Notes: generated by a model not told the origin, from the letters alone. Numbered from the stretch's first letter, positions 19,303 to 31,453 are shown. The stretch: 64,000 bases of DNA from Whitmania pigra (GCA_021613335.1 JAJTWR010000362.1:1213501-1277500), one strand, 5' to 3'. Program-made: numbers and translations.

Positions 19303-20523
19303 TATTATTATTATTATTATTATTATCATCGTTACTGTCAATTACTGTCAGCACAACCATCATCATCATCTTTATTTACTTAGAAAAATATTAAAAGAAA
19401 GTAAGAATTACACTAGCAATTGAAATTAAATAAGTTTATAAATAGTAACTATCAATAAATACATGCAATTTGTTAATAATAATACTTAATTTATTAACTA
19501 ATAGTTAAATAATAATTTAATAAACAATGGCGAAAAAAATCGTAATTATGACAATGCATGTATATCATAAATAAATTAATTTATTAATCATTACATTGTT
19601 TCTATTTATAATTTTTAAGTGTTGCATTATTTCTATATCATATAAGTGAATAATGTATCATTCAATAAGCATATTTAAAAGTCAATACAATGTATTGCAT
19701 GTATCCAGCCTACCTTAGTGGCGCACGGATCAAAGCATCTGCAACTGCAAGAAGTAGAATTGGATTCAAATCCATACAGACACGATGTAGGATTGCAAGC
19801 CCTTTCCTGAGAGGGGAAGCAAGGGTCACCTTGCTGGCCACTCAAAGGCCCCATAGGTGGATATTGGCTTACAGTCCTTGGCCTGGGTGCAGTGGAGTTT
19901 CGGTCAGAAGGAACAACGCAAGGAACTAGAAAATTAAATAAAAGTTTGATTTGTGAAATTCAAAATATGTTCCACTAAGCTTAATTAAACATAAACATTA
20001 ACAAAGATCCTAGTTATTGACGTTATCGAAACAATTTGCAACACTTATTATTTGCCTTTACTAGTGCTTCACTTCAAATTATTTGCGTTTATTATTAAAT
20101 AAATAATTAAGTAGCAGTTCTTTAATTATTATTGTTTCATTTATTATTATATTATTTTAGCCACCGCTAATATTGTTATTGTTGGTGGCAGCCAGTTTCG
20201 TTCTTTTCTGGTTATAATGACAAACTTTTATGGAAATACTTATAATTCGTCAACGTTGGGAAATGGCACTGCAATCGCAACCAACCAAATTCGGTCGTCC
20301 GACCTATGTGCATAATCCAGAAATTCTTTTTCAAAAAATGTTGACTTTATAATTTAAAAATAATTAATAAAATACAGCTAGTTACATTTTAATAATTTCC
20401 CATAATCATGCCGTGTAACAATGCCTATCTAAACATATATTCATAATTTCACATAAACTCACCAGTTTGACTAAGTGCGGCGGAAAACAAGCAAAACAGA
20501 ATGAAACAGTCCTCCCAAGACAT
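12534..20523 (-). CDS. Membrane-anchored antistasin-repeat protein with Kunitz and SEA-like domains, 22 exons, 1024 aa
   Basis: Exons: 20463-20523, 19714-19925, 18999-19077, 18279-18379, 18023-18098, 17627-17817, 17133-17211, 16818-16918, 16649-16742, 16315-16508, 15974-16061, 15653-15762, 15406-15502, 15059-15192, 14901-14991, 14671-14789, 14467-14557, 14132-14270, 13740-13884, 13089-13646, 12767-12964, 12534-12650; frame closes at 3075 nt. Order: signal peptide (1 to about 20), cysteine-rich modules of which about seven show the antistasin core (G-[YF]-x4-D-x2-GC-x2-C-x-C), a Kunitz domain at about 645-697 split by a phase-2 intron, another antistasin module, a SEA-like domain with ERGSILL (G898/S899 matches the SEA self-cleavage position), one transmembrane helix (about 960-985) and a 38-aa cytoplasmic tail. 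Antistasin and Kunitz domains commonly inhibit serine proteases, so a cell-surface inhibitor is the natural inference. The residue after the second Kunitz cysteine is Leu, not Lys/Arg, suggesting a non-tryptic target. Confidence 0.88.
14132..14270 (-). other. Exon encoding the first two thirds of the Kunitz domain
   Basis: Exon 18 of the antistasin-type gene. It encodes a cysteine pair, then TCEPFWYKGCLGNENR, the classical F-x-Y-x-GC-x-GN-x-N-R/F core; the last two cysteines (ASCRSVC) come from the next exon at 13740-13884. Spacing from first to last cysteine is 53 residues, close to the 51 of BPTI. The interval between cysteines 1 and 2 is one residue longer than usual. It is the only Kunitz domain in the protein. 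Confidence 0.85.
15211..15302. repeat. Three-copy 31-bp tandem repeat in an intron
   Basis: Three near-identical consecutive copies of an AT-only unit beginning AATTTTACCAATATTATTAT (first copy one base shorter: 15211-15240, 15241-15271, 15272-15302). It sits in the intron between exons 13 and 14 of the antistasin-type gene. The copies are almost perfect, so it is recent. Confidence 0.9.
17269..17291. repeat. (CA)n microsatellite
   Basis: A run of about eleven CA dinucleotides within the intron between exons 6 and 7 of the antistasin-type gene. No coding significance. Confidence 0.85.
19269..19326. repeat. (ATT)n microsatellite
   Basis: Long TTA/ATT trinucleotide run with one slip, followed by ATC/ATT-rich sequence, within the intron between exons 2 and 3 of the antistasin-type gene. 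Confidence 0.9.
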
Positions 20524-23500
20524 GACGAGAAAAATGAAGAAGGCTGTCTAATTCGTGAAAATCTTTTCGAGATTCCTTGATTAAACAAAAACGCAGATAT
20601 GCCATGGGAACTTTTATAAGCCTCGAATGGTTGGTCAAAAAATGACAAACACGCCAATAATTTCAGACGCTAATTAGCAAGCGGGATACATTCATTGTCG
20701 TTAGTTACATGTTGAGCGATTATCTAATTTATATTTGGACTGCTTTTATCGTCACATCTTAGGCCCTTTCACACTCATATCAAGCCATTTCCAAAAAAAA
20801 TAGCCGCGCGCAATGCGTACGCTAAGCGCTTTTAAAATTCAAAGTTCTATTTCAAAGAATTCCAAAACCCACGCACCTTAATTTAAAGAAGAATGTCAAA
20901 ATGTATCTTTGGTATTCGCTCCAGGCGAAACTTTTTTCTGTAAATTCACAATTTCTAACTGGAAAACAACAACATATATCAACTACTCGTTGCTAGATCC
21001 TCTTCAGCTAGTGATTAGATCTCGACTTCACGAATCGTTATATATTTAGCATTTGGGCATTGTAGCCTGACAATGGTGACGACGTTATGAAATCGACGTT
21101 AATAAAATACATAAAATACACACACACGCACAATGATGACGAGCGCTACCTCATCACGCGAAATGTTTCCTGAATCCTTCTCACGTGTTTATCGTTTTAC
21201 TTCAAAACAAATTGTCAGAATGTCTAAGGACGCGATTCATTTCTTAATCGACATGCTCAATTTCGATTAGATTCGGGATTGCTAATTGAAAACAAATATT
21301 TATTTTTAGGAATTTCGTAATATGAGTAGCTTCTCTATTCTGATGGCTGATCAGACAAACAGGCCTTTGAATCGTGACTGCAATGTTTAATGTTGTTCTG
21401 TGAAGAATGCCACTGAATCACACGGTAAATAACTAAAAAAGCCACTTGCACGACTTAACAAATTTACATCGGCGTCGTAGGAGTCATTAATGCAAGACAA
21501 TCAGTGCCGCCGAGAGGTGGCAGAACAAGTGCCCAGGGGCTCGGCAATATTTTGGTACCCATATGAGTTTTAAAACATTTTTTGGCTTTTCCACTACCAA
21601 ATCGAAGTTATCCATGAACCTGTGCCTAGGCTCTCCACTAGTTTTACTTTCTGAAATATCCAAACAAGAAAGTTTTCCTGAGCGATTGCGCAATCGTCCC
21701 TGGGTCTAGTCGTGACATCCTTGTATGTGTTTTCGTCACGACATTCATTCATTATTAATGCCTTTTTTAGTTTGTGGTCGTGTAGATGATACAAATATTT
21801 TAATCAACTGTCTAGAAAATAATTTACATTCGCGATTTTTAAGCTTTGTTTCAAAAGAAAATTCCCCGAGTTTGACAATACACTTTATTTTTTTAGAAAG
21901 CGGAAACATTTATAGAAGCAATTTCTCGTCATTGGTTACAAGAATCTACAACAAGTACGAAACGCTTTTATGGAACTTAATGGTTTTTCCAAGACTCACT
22001 GGCATGGAAAGAATTAATGAATTTAGTTCATTGTTGCACTGGCACTATCGGTATTTAAGCGGCTCGATATTTTTGTCGACATTCCTTATGTATTAACCAC
22101 CTCACTTTTATTTATTCGTAATATTACTTGACTACAGGGCATATATAGAAATTTAGGATCAGGGACGTCAATTTGATAATAAAAAACAAAAATATTGCGA
22201 AATTTTCGAATCCGGTTGGCTCAAAAAACTTTCCGGACACCTGATGATTATCAACCCCCCTCCTGCTTATTAATAAAATGCAGGAAAAACTAGACACTCC
22301 TCAAGTCGCTCGAAACTACTAACACTAACATTATATAACATTATCATTAATGCGTATTTGTAATAATTTTATTTAACATAATACATTTCAGAAATTGTAC
22401 AATATAAGGAATTGGCTTAAGGAGGTACATGATTCTGATGCCAGACTTTTTTTAAATTACTGCTAAAAAATATTGATAAATTTGAAAATTCAGAAACTGC
22501 TAAATTATTGCTAATTACATAGCTATATAAAAAAAATATTTGTTATAACATATATTTCATTTAACTGTCCTTAATATTACTTAAATATATTACATTATAT
22601 ATATCATTAGCAAATAAGTAGTCAAAGCAAATTACTTGTTTGCAGAAAGGCACTGAATCATTCACGATGGGTCAGTGTCCACTGTTTGCTGCTGCCTTTT
22701 CCTTACTTTTGAAGAAAAAAGGTCATCTCATCAGGTTTGCCCACCTGGAAAAAGCTGAAATGACATATCTGAATATTAAGAACACGTGTTATGTCTTATA
22801 ATAAAGATAACACAGACTTCATACCTAAGGCTTTTAAGCAATAATGCAGGAAGCCAAACATCATGGAAAGCAATTACTGAGTTCACCCCGTGGCACAAAT
22901 TTTGTAAACGAAAACTCGAATGCTAAGTACATTTGCAGTCCGAGAGAAATGTCCTCTCCCCGCCCTAGCTTGGCCAATTCCTTCTTACCTCCACGACTTT
23001 AAAAAACTAGATGCAGTCAATATTATTCATTAACCACCACTACCATGTCTGAACAATATTGCTAATTGGATACCAATATCAGAAATTGTACTTTATGAAA
23101 TGGTTGGTAAAGAAATATCTAACTATTTGAGGAGAGGCTCGAATATTATTGTCATTATTAATGAATTACAACTATGTTCATAAAGAATAATGCTTCCTCA
23201 AATAGGCTTAGGCTACAGATGCACTACGCATTGCAAAACAGTAAGCCAAATAAAAAGTAGACCAGTTTTAAAGACTCAAAATGTACCCAATCAAATGTAT
23301 TAAAAACTCCAAAAAGACTTTAAACAAGATTAAAACAAAATCACACATTGATGTAGGAAGAGGATATTAGACTGACACAATAAGCACGTCTCGGCCAAAG
23401 CTACTACTACTAATGTTCACAGAGGGGAACTCAGTAAAAAAAAGCAGAAACATTGTCATCCCAATGACTACAAAATGCTCTGGATCTTAACAACAAGGAT

Positions 23501-23607
23501 GATGAATAGTTAACATGTAACACCATAAAATATGATTTCCAACATCAAGACAAAAACAAATTTGATGTTTTGAATAGCTTGCAAGGTTCAGGTTCCTTGA
23601 TCTGAGT
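20524..23607. other. Intergenic between antistasin-type gene and DPF gene
   Basis: Three kilobases upstream of the antistasin-type gene and downstream of DPF (both minus). The right half probably holds the long DPF 3' UTR: the nearest AATAAA on the minus strand is near 22370. A (CA)-rich run occurs near 21117. A MITE-like end (CAGGGACGTCAATTT) starts at 22160. Open frames at 21725-22096 (+) and 21487-21693 (-) have no domain signal, and I do not support them as genes. Confidence 0.5.
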
Positions 23608-26583
23608 CTAGGATGCCACTTTATCAGATTTGTGGCCACTATAAAATTCCACTATGCACAGATGGCAACTCCAACTTCCTGTAGATGGCAATCATTAATC
23701 AAAAACCATGAATTTTTACACCGATCTGAACTGAGCTACTACATTAACATATAACACTAAAATGATATTGACTGCAGAAAATCAATAACAATTTAGGGAT
23801 AAATTCAATCAGCTCATCCAAATTACCCTCAGGTGGCTCAGAAAGAGGTGGTTTGAGGCAATACATGTGGTAGCCTCTGTCACAATCATCACAGAAAAGC
23901 AGCTGATCCTGAATAACAAAATTACCTGACTAAAGTTACTCTGACTAAAGAAAGAAGCAAATAAGCAATTAGAGTAGCCAAAGCAATTACATTGACAAAG
24001 AAAAGCCGTACAATAATTATAACAATAATAACAACGCCAAGCTTCAAACGACCCTACATCATTATCAGAGGTGCCACATAATCCACATGACTTGCACTCT
24101 ATGCACTGCCAGGGATATTTCTTCACGGATATTATCATGTTAGATGAGAACTGCAAGCAGCTGGGATGACCTGGTACAATTAATTGGTTAGCAAGTTAAA
24201 CCATTACAAAGAAAATGTACATCTACTGAGGCCTTATGAATGCCTAAAAACTTTCATTAATGATGACACTAATTTGCTCATAAATAGTTCATTTCATAGT
24301 TCCAAGTGCATAGTATCCAATTGTTCATTCAAATAATTGCGTTAGACTTTCAACTAAATATTATGAAACAAAATCATCATTGGAAGAAGCATGTTGCCTG
24401 GAGCAGATAAAAATCACAAGATAACTCTGCATAAAAAATGGAAAACAAACCTGATCTCCCACAGTCTGCACAGGACACCATCTCCTCCCTCAGTCCTGTT
24501 TTCTTGTTCTCATTCTCATCCCCAAGACAAAAGTCACAATATTTGCTTCCTTGTTTTGCCAGGAGAGGAGTTGGTGCCATAGGTAGAGAAAATTGTGACT
24601 GGATAGATGTCATAGATGATGAAGAGGGAGCAGGTGGTTTCTTATTGGCTGTTGTTGTCACACGACTTGTTTTTACTTTCACAAAAATAAATCATTTGTC
24701 AATTCTCAAACAAAACTGTTTGGATTTTAATTGACAAAGTAAAGTGATCCAAAAACCAACGTGAACATTGAAAGAAACAACTCATCTATTTCAAAATAGA
24801 TAAAAATTCAAAAGAACTCAACAAAATACAACCAAGAAAATGTTCAATAATTAAACATGCTGCATTGTCAATCACAAAATTTATGTACATCCTCTCACAG
24901 CCAATCTACACCTGCCATCCCCACAGGAGACCATTTAAAACACTCCTTACAATCAATGGTAGGAGGAAGTGGATGCGGTCTGGGGGCCTGGTGGTAGGTA
25001 ATTGGTAGATCGTCTTCTTCCGGAGGTACGATCTTGTTATGCGAGTGACTCATGTGGTACGACAGGCCAGGCCGAGTCTTGTACCTCATCGGGCAGACTG
25101 CATATTTCACATTTTATTTTGTTCTCATCTAACATTTTCGTAAGAGCAAGGCATACAAAAATCCACTAAATTAAAAAGATAAGCAATTCCACTGTGGGGC
25201 AAAAACGTAAGAACAGAAGATGCGTCTTAAAACACACAACAAAGAGTTCCATTCGATCAGCATTTGCTTTCAGTGGAAGGACTAAATGAATAATAAAAAT
25301 AAATGTTCGTTAGGCTATTCATGAATGCATTAATAATGAAAGATGAGTAACATAACAAATGATCAGAAAACTCTTAATTAAGTGAATCCCAAATATGACG
25401 ATTCCTGTAAAGGGACTTTCGTCGGGCATGCTCACTTTCACAAGCATAGGGCTTGTCTTTATCACTGACAGATGAATCTGCATCCTTCTCCTTGCGACTC
25501 CTCCCCTTTCCAGAAGTCATTCCCTTCTGTTAAAGATAACAACATCATTTTAAAGAAATTCTTTAAAAATGTGATGATTGCTGGTTAGTTATCCAATATT
25601 ATCGGGTTCTTTCAATAAACAGCTTTTCGTAAATAATAGCTGAAATTGATTCGGAACAATATCACATAATCAAGGATAATTATATCTATTTTACAAAATG
25701 TATTATTCCCATTCTATTCTATTTGCTTATTGACAATGAGAAACTCACAGATGTCTTAGGTCCTCGAAAGGTAGGATCTTTGAGAGCTGCACCTTTTCCT
25801 CTGTCTCCTCTTCCTCCGCTCTTTTTGCCTCTCCTTTTGACGTAGGTCTCTTCATAGTCACTACTGTCTGAGTTCTGTCTGTCGTTATCTCCATTATCTG
25901 GCAGATCACTCTGGTCATCCCAGTCCATGATGGAGGCCTGCTGATTGGCTGAGCAGGAGTCATCGTTCATCAATCCTGAATCCTTCCCTCCACACTCGCC
26001 CTCATTATTCATGCTGGAAATTGCTCCAGATGGGTTCAAGGACTTTCCATCCAGCACAGAGGGCAAAAGACAGCCAGAACCAGGGCCTTATCATTAGATT
26101 TGGATATTATCAGAAAATAATAATAGGCATTTTTATTATTTATTAAATTGCACCTATTTGACTCACCATCAGCTCCTTCCATTTCTTGAAGTTTTATTCG
26201 ATTTAATGTGCAAAGTGGAAGATCAGGCAGTGACAACGTGCATTTCTTCTTCCACCGACGACTAGGGTAAGTATAGAGTTGACCAAACCTTAGACCTTTA
26301 AAAATTTATTAAATTAATGACAAAACCCCAAAACAAGCCACAATTATAATTCATGTTTAGTAGACTTTACACAAGACAATAACTGTAAAATAACGATAAA
26401 AAGCTTAATATTTATACCTGGACCTCTGTATCTGTATGGGACCATCAGATTGCAGTGACTCTGTGCAATCCCTGTTTGTGAGTCCAAAAATGGAAGTCTT
26501 TGTCTCCTCTCGGAGCAGAGTCTAGAATTATAACTTCTGACATTTTCCAGCACTTCCTGATAGAATTGATCAGATACAGGCAT
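23608..26583 (-). CDS. DPF: DPF/requiem family protein with C2H2 finger and double PHD finger, 9 exons, 466 aa
   Basis: Subunit type of BAF (SWI/SNF) chromatin remodellers; in vertebrates the tandem PHD module reads acylated or unmodified histone H3. Exons: 26418-26583, 26167-26295, 25749-26086, 25436-25526, 24912-25097, 24451-24675, 24058-24170, 23827-23908, 23608-23678; 1401 nt in frame. The N-terminal requiem domain has [16 protein letters not shown] and [11 protein letters not shown]. An acidic then basic linker follows, then a Kruppel-type finger (KPYACEIC...[10 protein letters not shown], about 237-262), PHD1 from YCDFCLGD (about 349) with [17 protein letters not shown], and PHD2 with [25 protein letters not shown] and WSCHLC. 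Start ATG opens [11 protein letters not shown]; an upstream TTG in the same frame is not used. The C-terminus ([13 protein letters not shown]) is lineage-specific. Vertebrates have DPF1-3; a single pre-duplication member is likely here. Confidence 0.95.
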
Positions 26584-27051
26584 CACTATTTGCAATCGAC
26601 TTTATTGTTTGCCTTGGTGTCAGAATTCCCAAAATAATTCAAATAATGCTGATCGCATCAGGTGGTCAGTAATGACAAATTTAGAACCGCTTCTTTTAGA
26701 TAGAACCTACGACACTCATTGAAAATGTAAAAAAACAACAAAGAATAGTAATAAATTGTAAATGGATAACAAATTAAAAAATTATTTATTAAAATGTTAT
26801 TTTTTTTAATATTTGTCACCATGGAATGTTTAAAAAACTGAATTAAATTTAATATTTAAAATTAGATGAGTCTAATAATGTAATTGTTTCAATTATCGGT
26901 TGATGTCCAAATGCAGAAATTTTTTAATTACATGTATACCAATGTTAAATCAATTAGGTCATATTATCGCGGCTGCAAGGTTGTTCAATAGCCTCAATTG
27001 CAATAAGAGCGTGCTGTGTTGTGGTTTCATACTTGTTCTTAAGTTCTGGAG
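26584..27051. promoter_or_regulatory. Shared divergent promoter region, DPF / SETD3-type gene
   Basis: Only 468 bp separate the start codons of the DPF gene (minus) and the SETD3-type gene (plus), so both 5' UTRs and core promoters must lie here. The sequence is AT-rich with homopolymer T runs; I cannot identify a specific binding site. Confidence 0.6.
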
Positions 27052-30000
27052 ATGGAGACTAAAATTATTCCAAAGAGAATTAGAAGCAAAGTCTTTAAAA
27101 TTCTTCAGGAGCTTGATAATAGTGAGTATGATGCTCGGCTGATGGATGCTGCTTATAAAAACAGCTTAACAAAATTATTTGTAGTAGCTGGCTATTCATA
27201 CCTATTTAGGCCCACCTCATCTACTTATTTAATGTGTCTGCACGGATGATTTCCTTGTCTAAGTTATTTTTAGAGAAACACCACTTGTACCAACATAATT
27301 ATTTTTTAAGTTTTCCAAAGCTCTCCTATATAACATACAATCATGTCTTCTAGTTGAAGCACTTTTTGAGATTTTGAAGATCTGTTGAAAATTATTTCTT
27401 AAGGAATGAGAATGGAGCAGTGCATGAGTTTTGCTGATATCCATTTTGGAATTTGTACAATTATGGAACTGCAGAAAGGTACTTAGCTTTTCTTTATTTT
27501 TTTTGATTTCAACATGTATTGCTGGTGTATGTCAAATCATTGTTTTTATAAACAATTATCTGAAACAGATTATGTGAGGAAACCAGTTAATAGAGCAGTT
27601 AATATGAGCAAGCTGCTTAAATGGGCAAAAGAGCACAATGTGGACTGCAGTTGTGTAAATATTGCCCAATATGATGATTACGGCTTTGGTCTGGAAGCGA
27701 CGAAAGATATTAAAGTTGGCACATTAATGTTAATTATTATTTAAATTCATTGTGAAACATTGTTGCTTCAACAGAAAAATTACATTCTGGGTCCAATACT
27801 AAGATGTTTTAAATGTTTGATGCCATTGCTATTTATAATAAAAAAATTGTTTTTTCAATAAAATGTTGTTAATATTTATTGTTAATAATTTGTGGGGTAG
27901 TTCTAGGATTTTGGATGTTTCAAATGCTTTTAGTTATTTTACCTTTTGATTCCAGAAAGGTCAGAAGTTTCTTGAGATACCTCTTGAACTCATACTCTCA
28001 CATAAGTCATTCTTTACGTCTGATTTTGGTAAGGCCAAGTTTATTTTATTTAAATAGTCATATCCTACAAATGTTGTTTGACAAAATTAAGTCATGCAGT
28101 CATAAGTCATTGGATTTATATTGACATATGACTAATTAATTAACTGTAATTAATGTTAATGCGTTGTTTCTCTATAAACAATAGAGCATAATAATAAGCA
28201 TAGAATTGTCGTATTTAATCCGAGGCATAACATGCAGTTGACAATCTATGTCTCAAAGTCAATGTTGGTTTTTTATTTTGCTGGGATGCATTGCAAAATA
28301 TTAAATGCATGAACTTATCTGTAAGCAAAAATTATCTCAGGCAAAATTATCAAAACTCTAAACCTGATGCCTGGGGTGAGTCTGGCACTTGCTCTTCTTA
28401 TGGAAATGTACAAAGAGGACTCTTTCTGGAAGCCCTACTTGGGTTGGTCTCCAATTTCAGCTGCTTTTCAGCTTGCTATTGATGTTGCAAAATTCTTGAG
28501 TTAAGTAATTGCTGTGATTCCTTTATCAGATACCCTTCCCAATGAATATAACATGCTGTTGTACTTCACACCCGAGGAAATGGAACTATTATGTGACACT
28601 ACTCTCAAGAGTAATGCTAACTTTTACATTTTATTGCTGTCTTTGATTTTTTTAAATTAAATTTTTACTTTAATTTGATTGTATAAATCATATTCATTAT
28701 CATTAAATTTTTATTGCGCTATGTTGTGTGTCGATGCCCATTTTAAACATTTCTTTTTCTATCACAGGTCAAGCACTTAAATTCTATCAGATTGCTTTGT
28801 CTCAATATCTTCAAATTTACAAGGTGATGGAGGTTTGTCCAGATCATCACCTTAATCAATTGTGATCAACAGTTGCTATTAATTTTATTTTGTAACATAG
28901 TTGGAAACTGACAAAAAAAAGCTTTGGCCAATGAAGAACTTTTGCTTTGATGATTTCAGGTACTGATTGAATGATTATTAATAAAAATATTAAATGCAAT
29001 TTTTACTTATGGAGTTTATCATTTTCACAATATGTTCAAAATAATTGGTTATTTAGTGCTGTTTCTACATCATTTACATATGGATTTTAGTTTTTCCACT
29101 TATGGTTTTAGTTCAAAGTTGAGAAATGTATAAGATAATCAGGATAGAATTCCTGCGGTCACATGTGTTAATTAGTCGACTCAACTTATTTTCTTAAGAT
29201 GGGCAATCTGCACAGCTTTGACCAGACAGAACACCATTGAAAATGCTAATGGCACCAAGGAGTTTGTTCTCATACCATTGTGGGACATGTGCAATCACAC
29301 TTGGGGAGAGGTTGGTGATGAAATGATGATAATAATCATTGTGACAGTGAAAATAACATAGTTATTAATGATAATAGAATCTATGGATAAATGTAGATGT
29401 TACAGTTAAGTGAATTATTAAGACAAGGCTTACCTTATGACTCTTACCTAGGTATCTACCTCCTTTGTCTATAGCAGTGAGACAATTATTTCTGAAGCTA
29501 TGAAGGATTTCAAGACTGGGGAACAGGTATGATATGTTCTGTTAGCATCACTTTACATCTTTTTGTATATGCTTGTTTAAATGCTTTTTCATAAATTCAT
29601 TTATATTCTTATAGATACTGATTCACTATGGAGACAGAAGTCTATCTGAGATGTTCTTGTATGGAGGTTACATCATCCCAAATGCTCCCAGCTCACAGTT
29701 GACCGTTAAGATTCGTCAGTTATTTTATTGTTATGGCTGTGACATGGGCAAGCTAATTGATTGGTTAATTGCATTTTATAAGTAAATAAATTAGATTTAA
29801 AGTATCTGTGAAACACTAAATAATAAATTTTAGACTTTTTGTTTGGCAAATGTATTTATGGTAGGCATTTAGTGGTAATATATTAATGATTTTATATTTT
29901 CTGTTTTATCATGACACATCACGAGTAGCCATTTCCATTCTGGAGTTCTACAAAAGGAACCAAATTATTCTAGGCTCTTCTTTGTTGTTATGCTTTGTTG

Positions 30001-31090
30001 TTACATTTATTATTATTATTATTATTATTATCAGAGCTCAGCACAAAGGATCCTGCATATGCAATGAAAATTGAAGCTCTAAGATGTATTGGCCTTGATG
30101 TGTTAGTTTATTTCACTGATTGCTATTTTATTATTGTTACTATTGCTATTATTGCACTTCACAGCCCATACCCTCTCAAACTGGGAGCTATCTTGAAACC
30201 TAAATGTTTGGCATTTGTCAGAATCTTTTGCATGACAAAAGGTTTGTTTTTGTTTACAGAATCACTTCTTGATGGTTAAAATTGTGTTACTGATGATGCT
30301 TGTGACGACATTCAATTTATGGGACATTACTTGAAATCCCCAAACAGAACTGCTCATCAGGTTCTTAGATAATCCTGGAGACCTCAATCTTCTTGAGGAA
30401 CAGTGTCTTTGGGTTTCCATCAAGCATGAAATTGAAGTTTGGAAGTTCCTGCTGGGCAGGTGCACATTAACAGAGAGAAGCTACAGAAACACTCTAGAGG
30501 TAGTAATATTAGTACTTATGTTAGTAGAAGGATTTTTAAACAATCTTGTTTATCAAAAATAATCATTCTTAGGCTTTGCTTATGTGTTAGGAGATTTTAA
30601 TTTTTTGTCAATTTAAATATACATTCACTTGAAATTGGAATTTGATTTTCAGCAAGATCTCCACTCACTTTACAACTGCAGCTTGGGTAATCTCCAAGAA
30701 ATCTACAAACTGAGGGTTGAAGAAAAGCAACTTCTCAGAAGATTTTATACTTTCTGTCAACTACAATTGAATTTCTTGCAAGATTGTATTCAGAATCTTG
30801 ATGCTACTGCAGAGACGATGTGCAGTCAAACAATAGCCAATCATGGACCATATCCTTTCATATGTGTGGGACCTCATTGCTTGAATGGCAGTGGAATGTA
30901 TAGATGTTACCATGTTGATTTTACAAGAGTCGATCATAAAGTCATGGATACCGTGAATACTCTTTGTTACGACAAACCATCTGAGGAAGCCGACGACAAA
31001 AATGCTTGCAATGAAGTTATCAAGGATTTTGGGGATAAGCTGAAACTGGAGTCTGAAAAAGCCAAGGAAATTGAAGAGCTATGTCAATAA
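27052..31090 (+). CDS. SETD3: SETD3-type protein-histidine N-methyltransferase (actin), 15 exons, 533 aa
   Basis: SET plus Rubisco-LSMT-substrate-binding family; human SETD3 methylates actin His73. Exons: 27052-27121, 27569-27714, 27956-28028, 28341-28442, 28530-28610, 28768-28823, 28901-28959, 29199-29310, 29452-29526, 29615-29714, 30035-30101, 30165-30241, 30260-30274, 30369-30499, 30653-31090; 1602 nt in frame. SET features: YGFGLEATKDIKKGQKFLEI, SFWKPYL...TLPNEY, IPLWDMCNHTWGE (about 221-233), and ILIHYGDRS with Y263 at the usual catalytic-pocket Tyr. The substrate-binding domain follows (CLAFVRIFCMTK, EIEVWKFL). It begins about 70 residues later than the human protein. The last 100 residues form a cysteine-containing tail (CVGPHC, RCYH, LCYD) not expected in SETD3. 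Weak parts are the 15-bp microexon and exon 1. Confidence 0.88.
30008..30031. repeat. (TTA)n run next to a splice acceptor
   Basis: Trinucleotide run ending at the TCAG acceptor of SETD3 exon 11 (30035). It serves as the pyrimidine-rich stretch of that intron end. Confidence 0.8.
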
Positions 31091-31447
31091 TCTGTGATAA
31101 ATCGAAAAGCTTGAAGAAAATGCTGAGTTCAAGCCATGTATGGAATCTCTAATGGGTGCTGTTATGTCTTTTGCATTTTATATGTGCTTGGTCATCTCGT
31201 TAGTTCAAGAAAGTTTGAAGTAATGACCAGCTCTGAAAGATCTTACCAGTGCCTTATTGGAGCATATGTTTACCGCAATACCTGTGCTTAGTTGTTTCTT
31301 TAGTGTGGCTCAGAGACGCATTTGTCGTCGGCCGTTGGGGCACGGCGCCGCCGCGTGTCCGTGTTCTTTTTTATTTTTGTATTTTGTCTATGTCTCAATC
31401 GATGGTACTGCTTATTTTGTTGTGTGAGTTAGAGGGATTGTGACCCT

Positions 31448-31453
31448 AATAAA
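31448..31453 (+). terminator. Poly(A) signal of SETD3-type gene
   Basis: AATAAA about 360 nt after the stop codon, followed by T/G-rich sequence (TTTGTGGTTTTTTTT). Good match to a canonical animal polyadenylation region. Confidence 0.6.

Noticed and set aside
21725..22096. 123-aa open frame on the plus strand
   Set aside because: Isolated, composition typical of translated AT-rich spacer, no domain, no splice-compatible neighbours.
27715..27744. Read-through of SETD3 exon 2 into the intron (GTLMLIII then stop)
   Set aside because: A GT donor after AAA (27714) and an exon at 27956-28028 restore the family sequence DIK-KGQKFLEIP; the stop is intronic, so this is not a pseudogene.
31249..31443. 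64-aa open frame after the SETD3 stop
   Set aside because: Lies in the 3' UTR before AATAAA, with no splice acceptor in frame and no domain.
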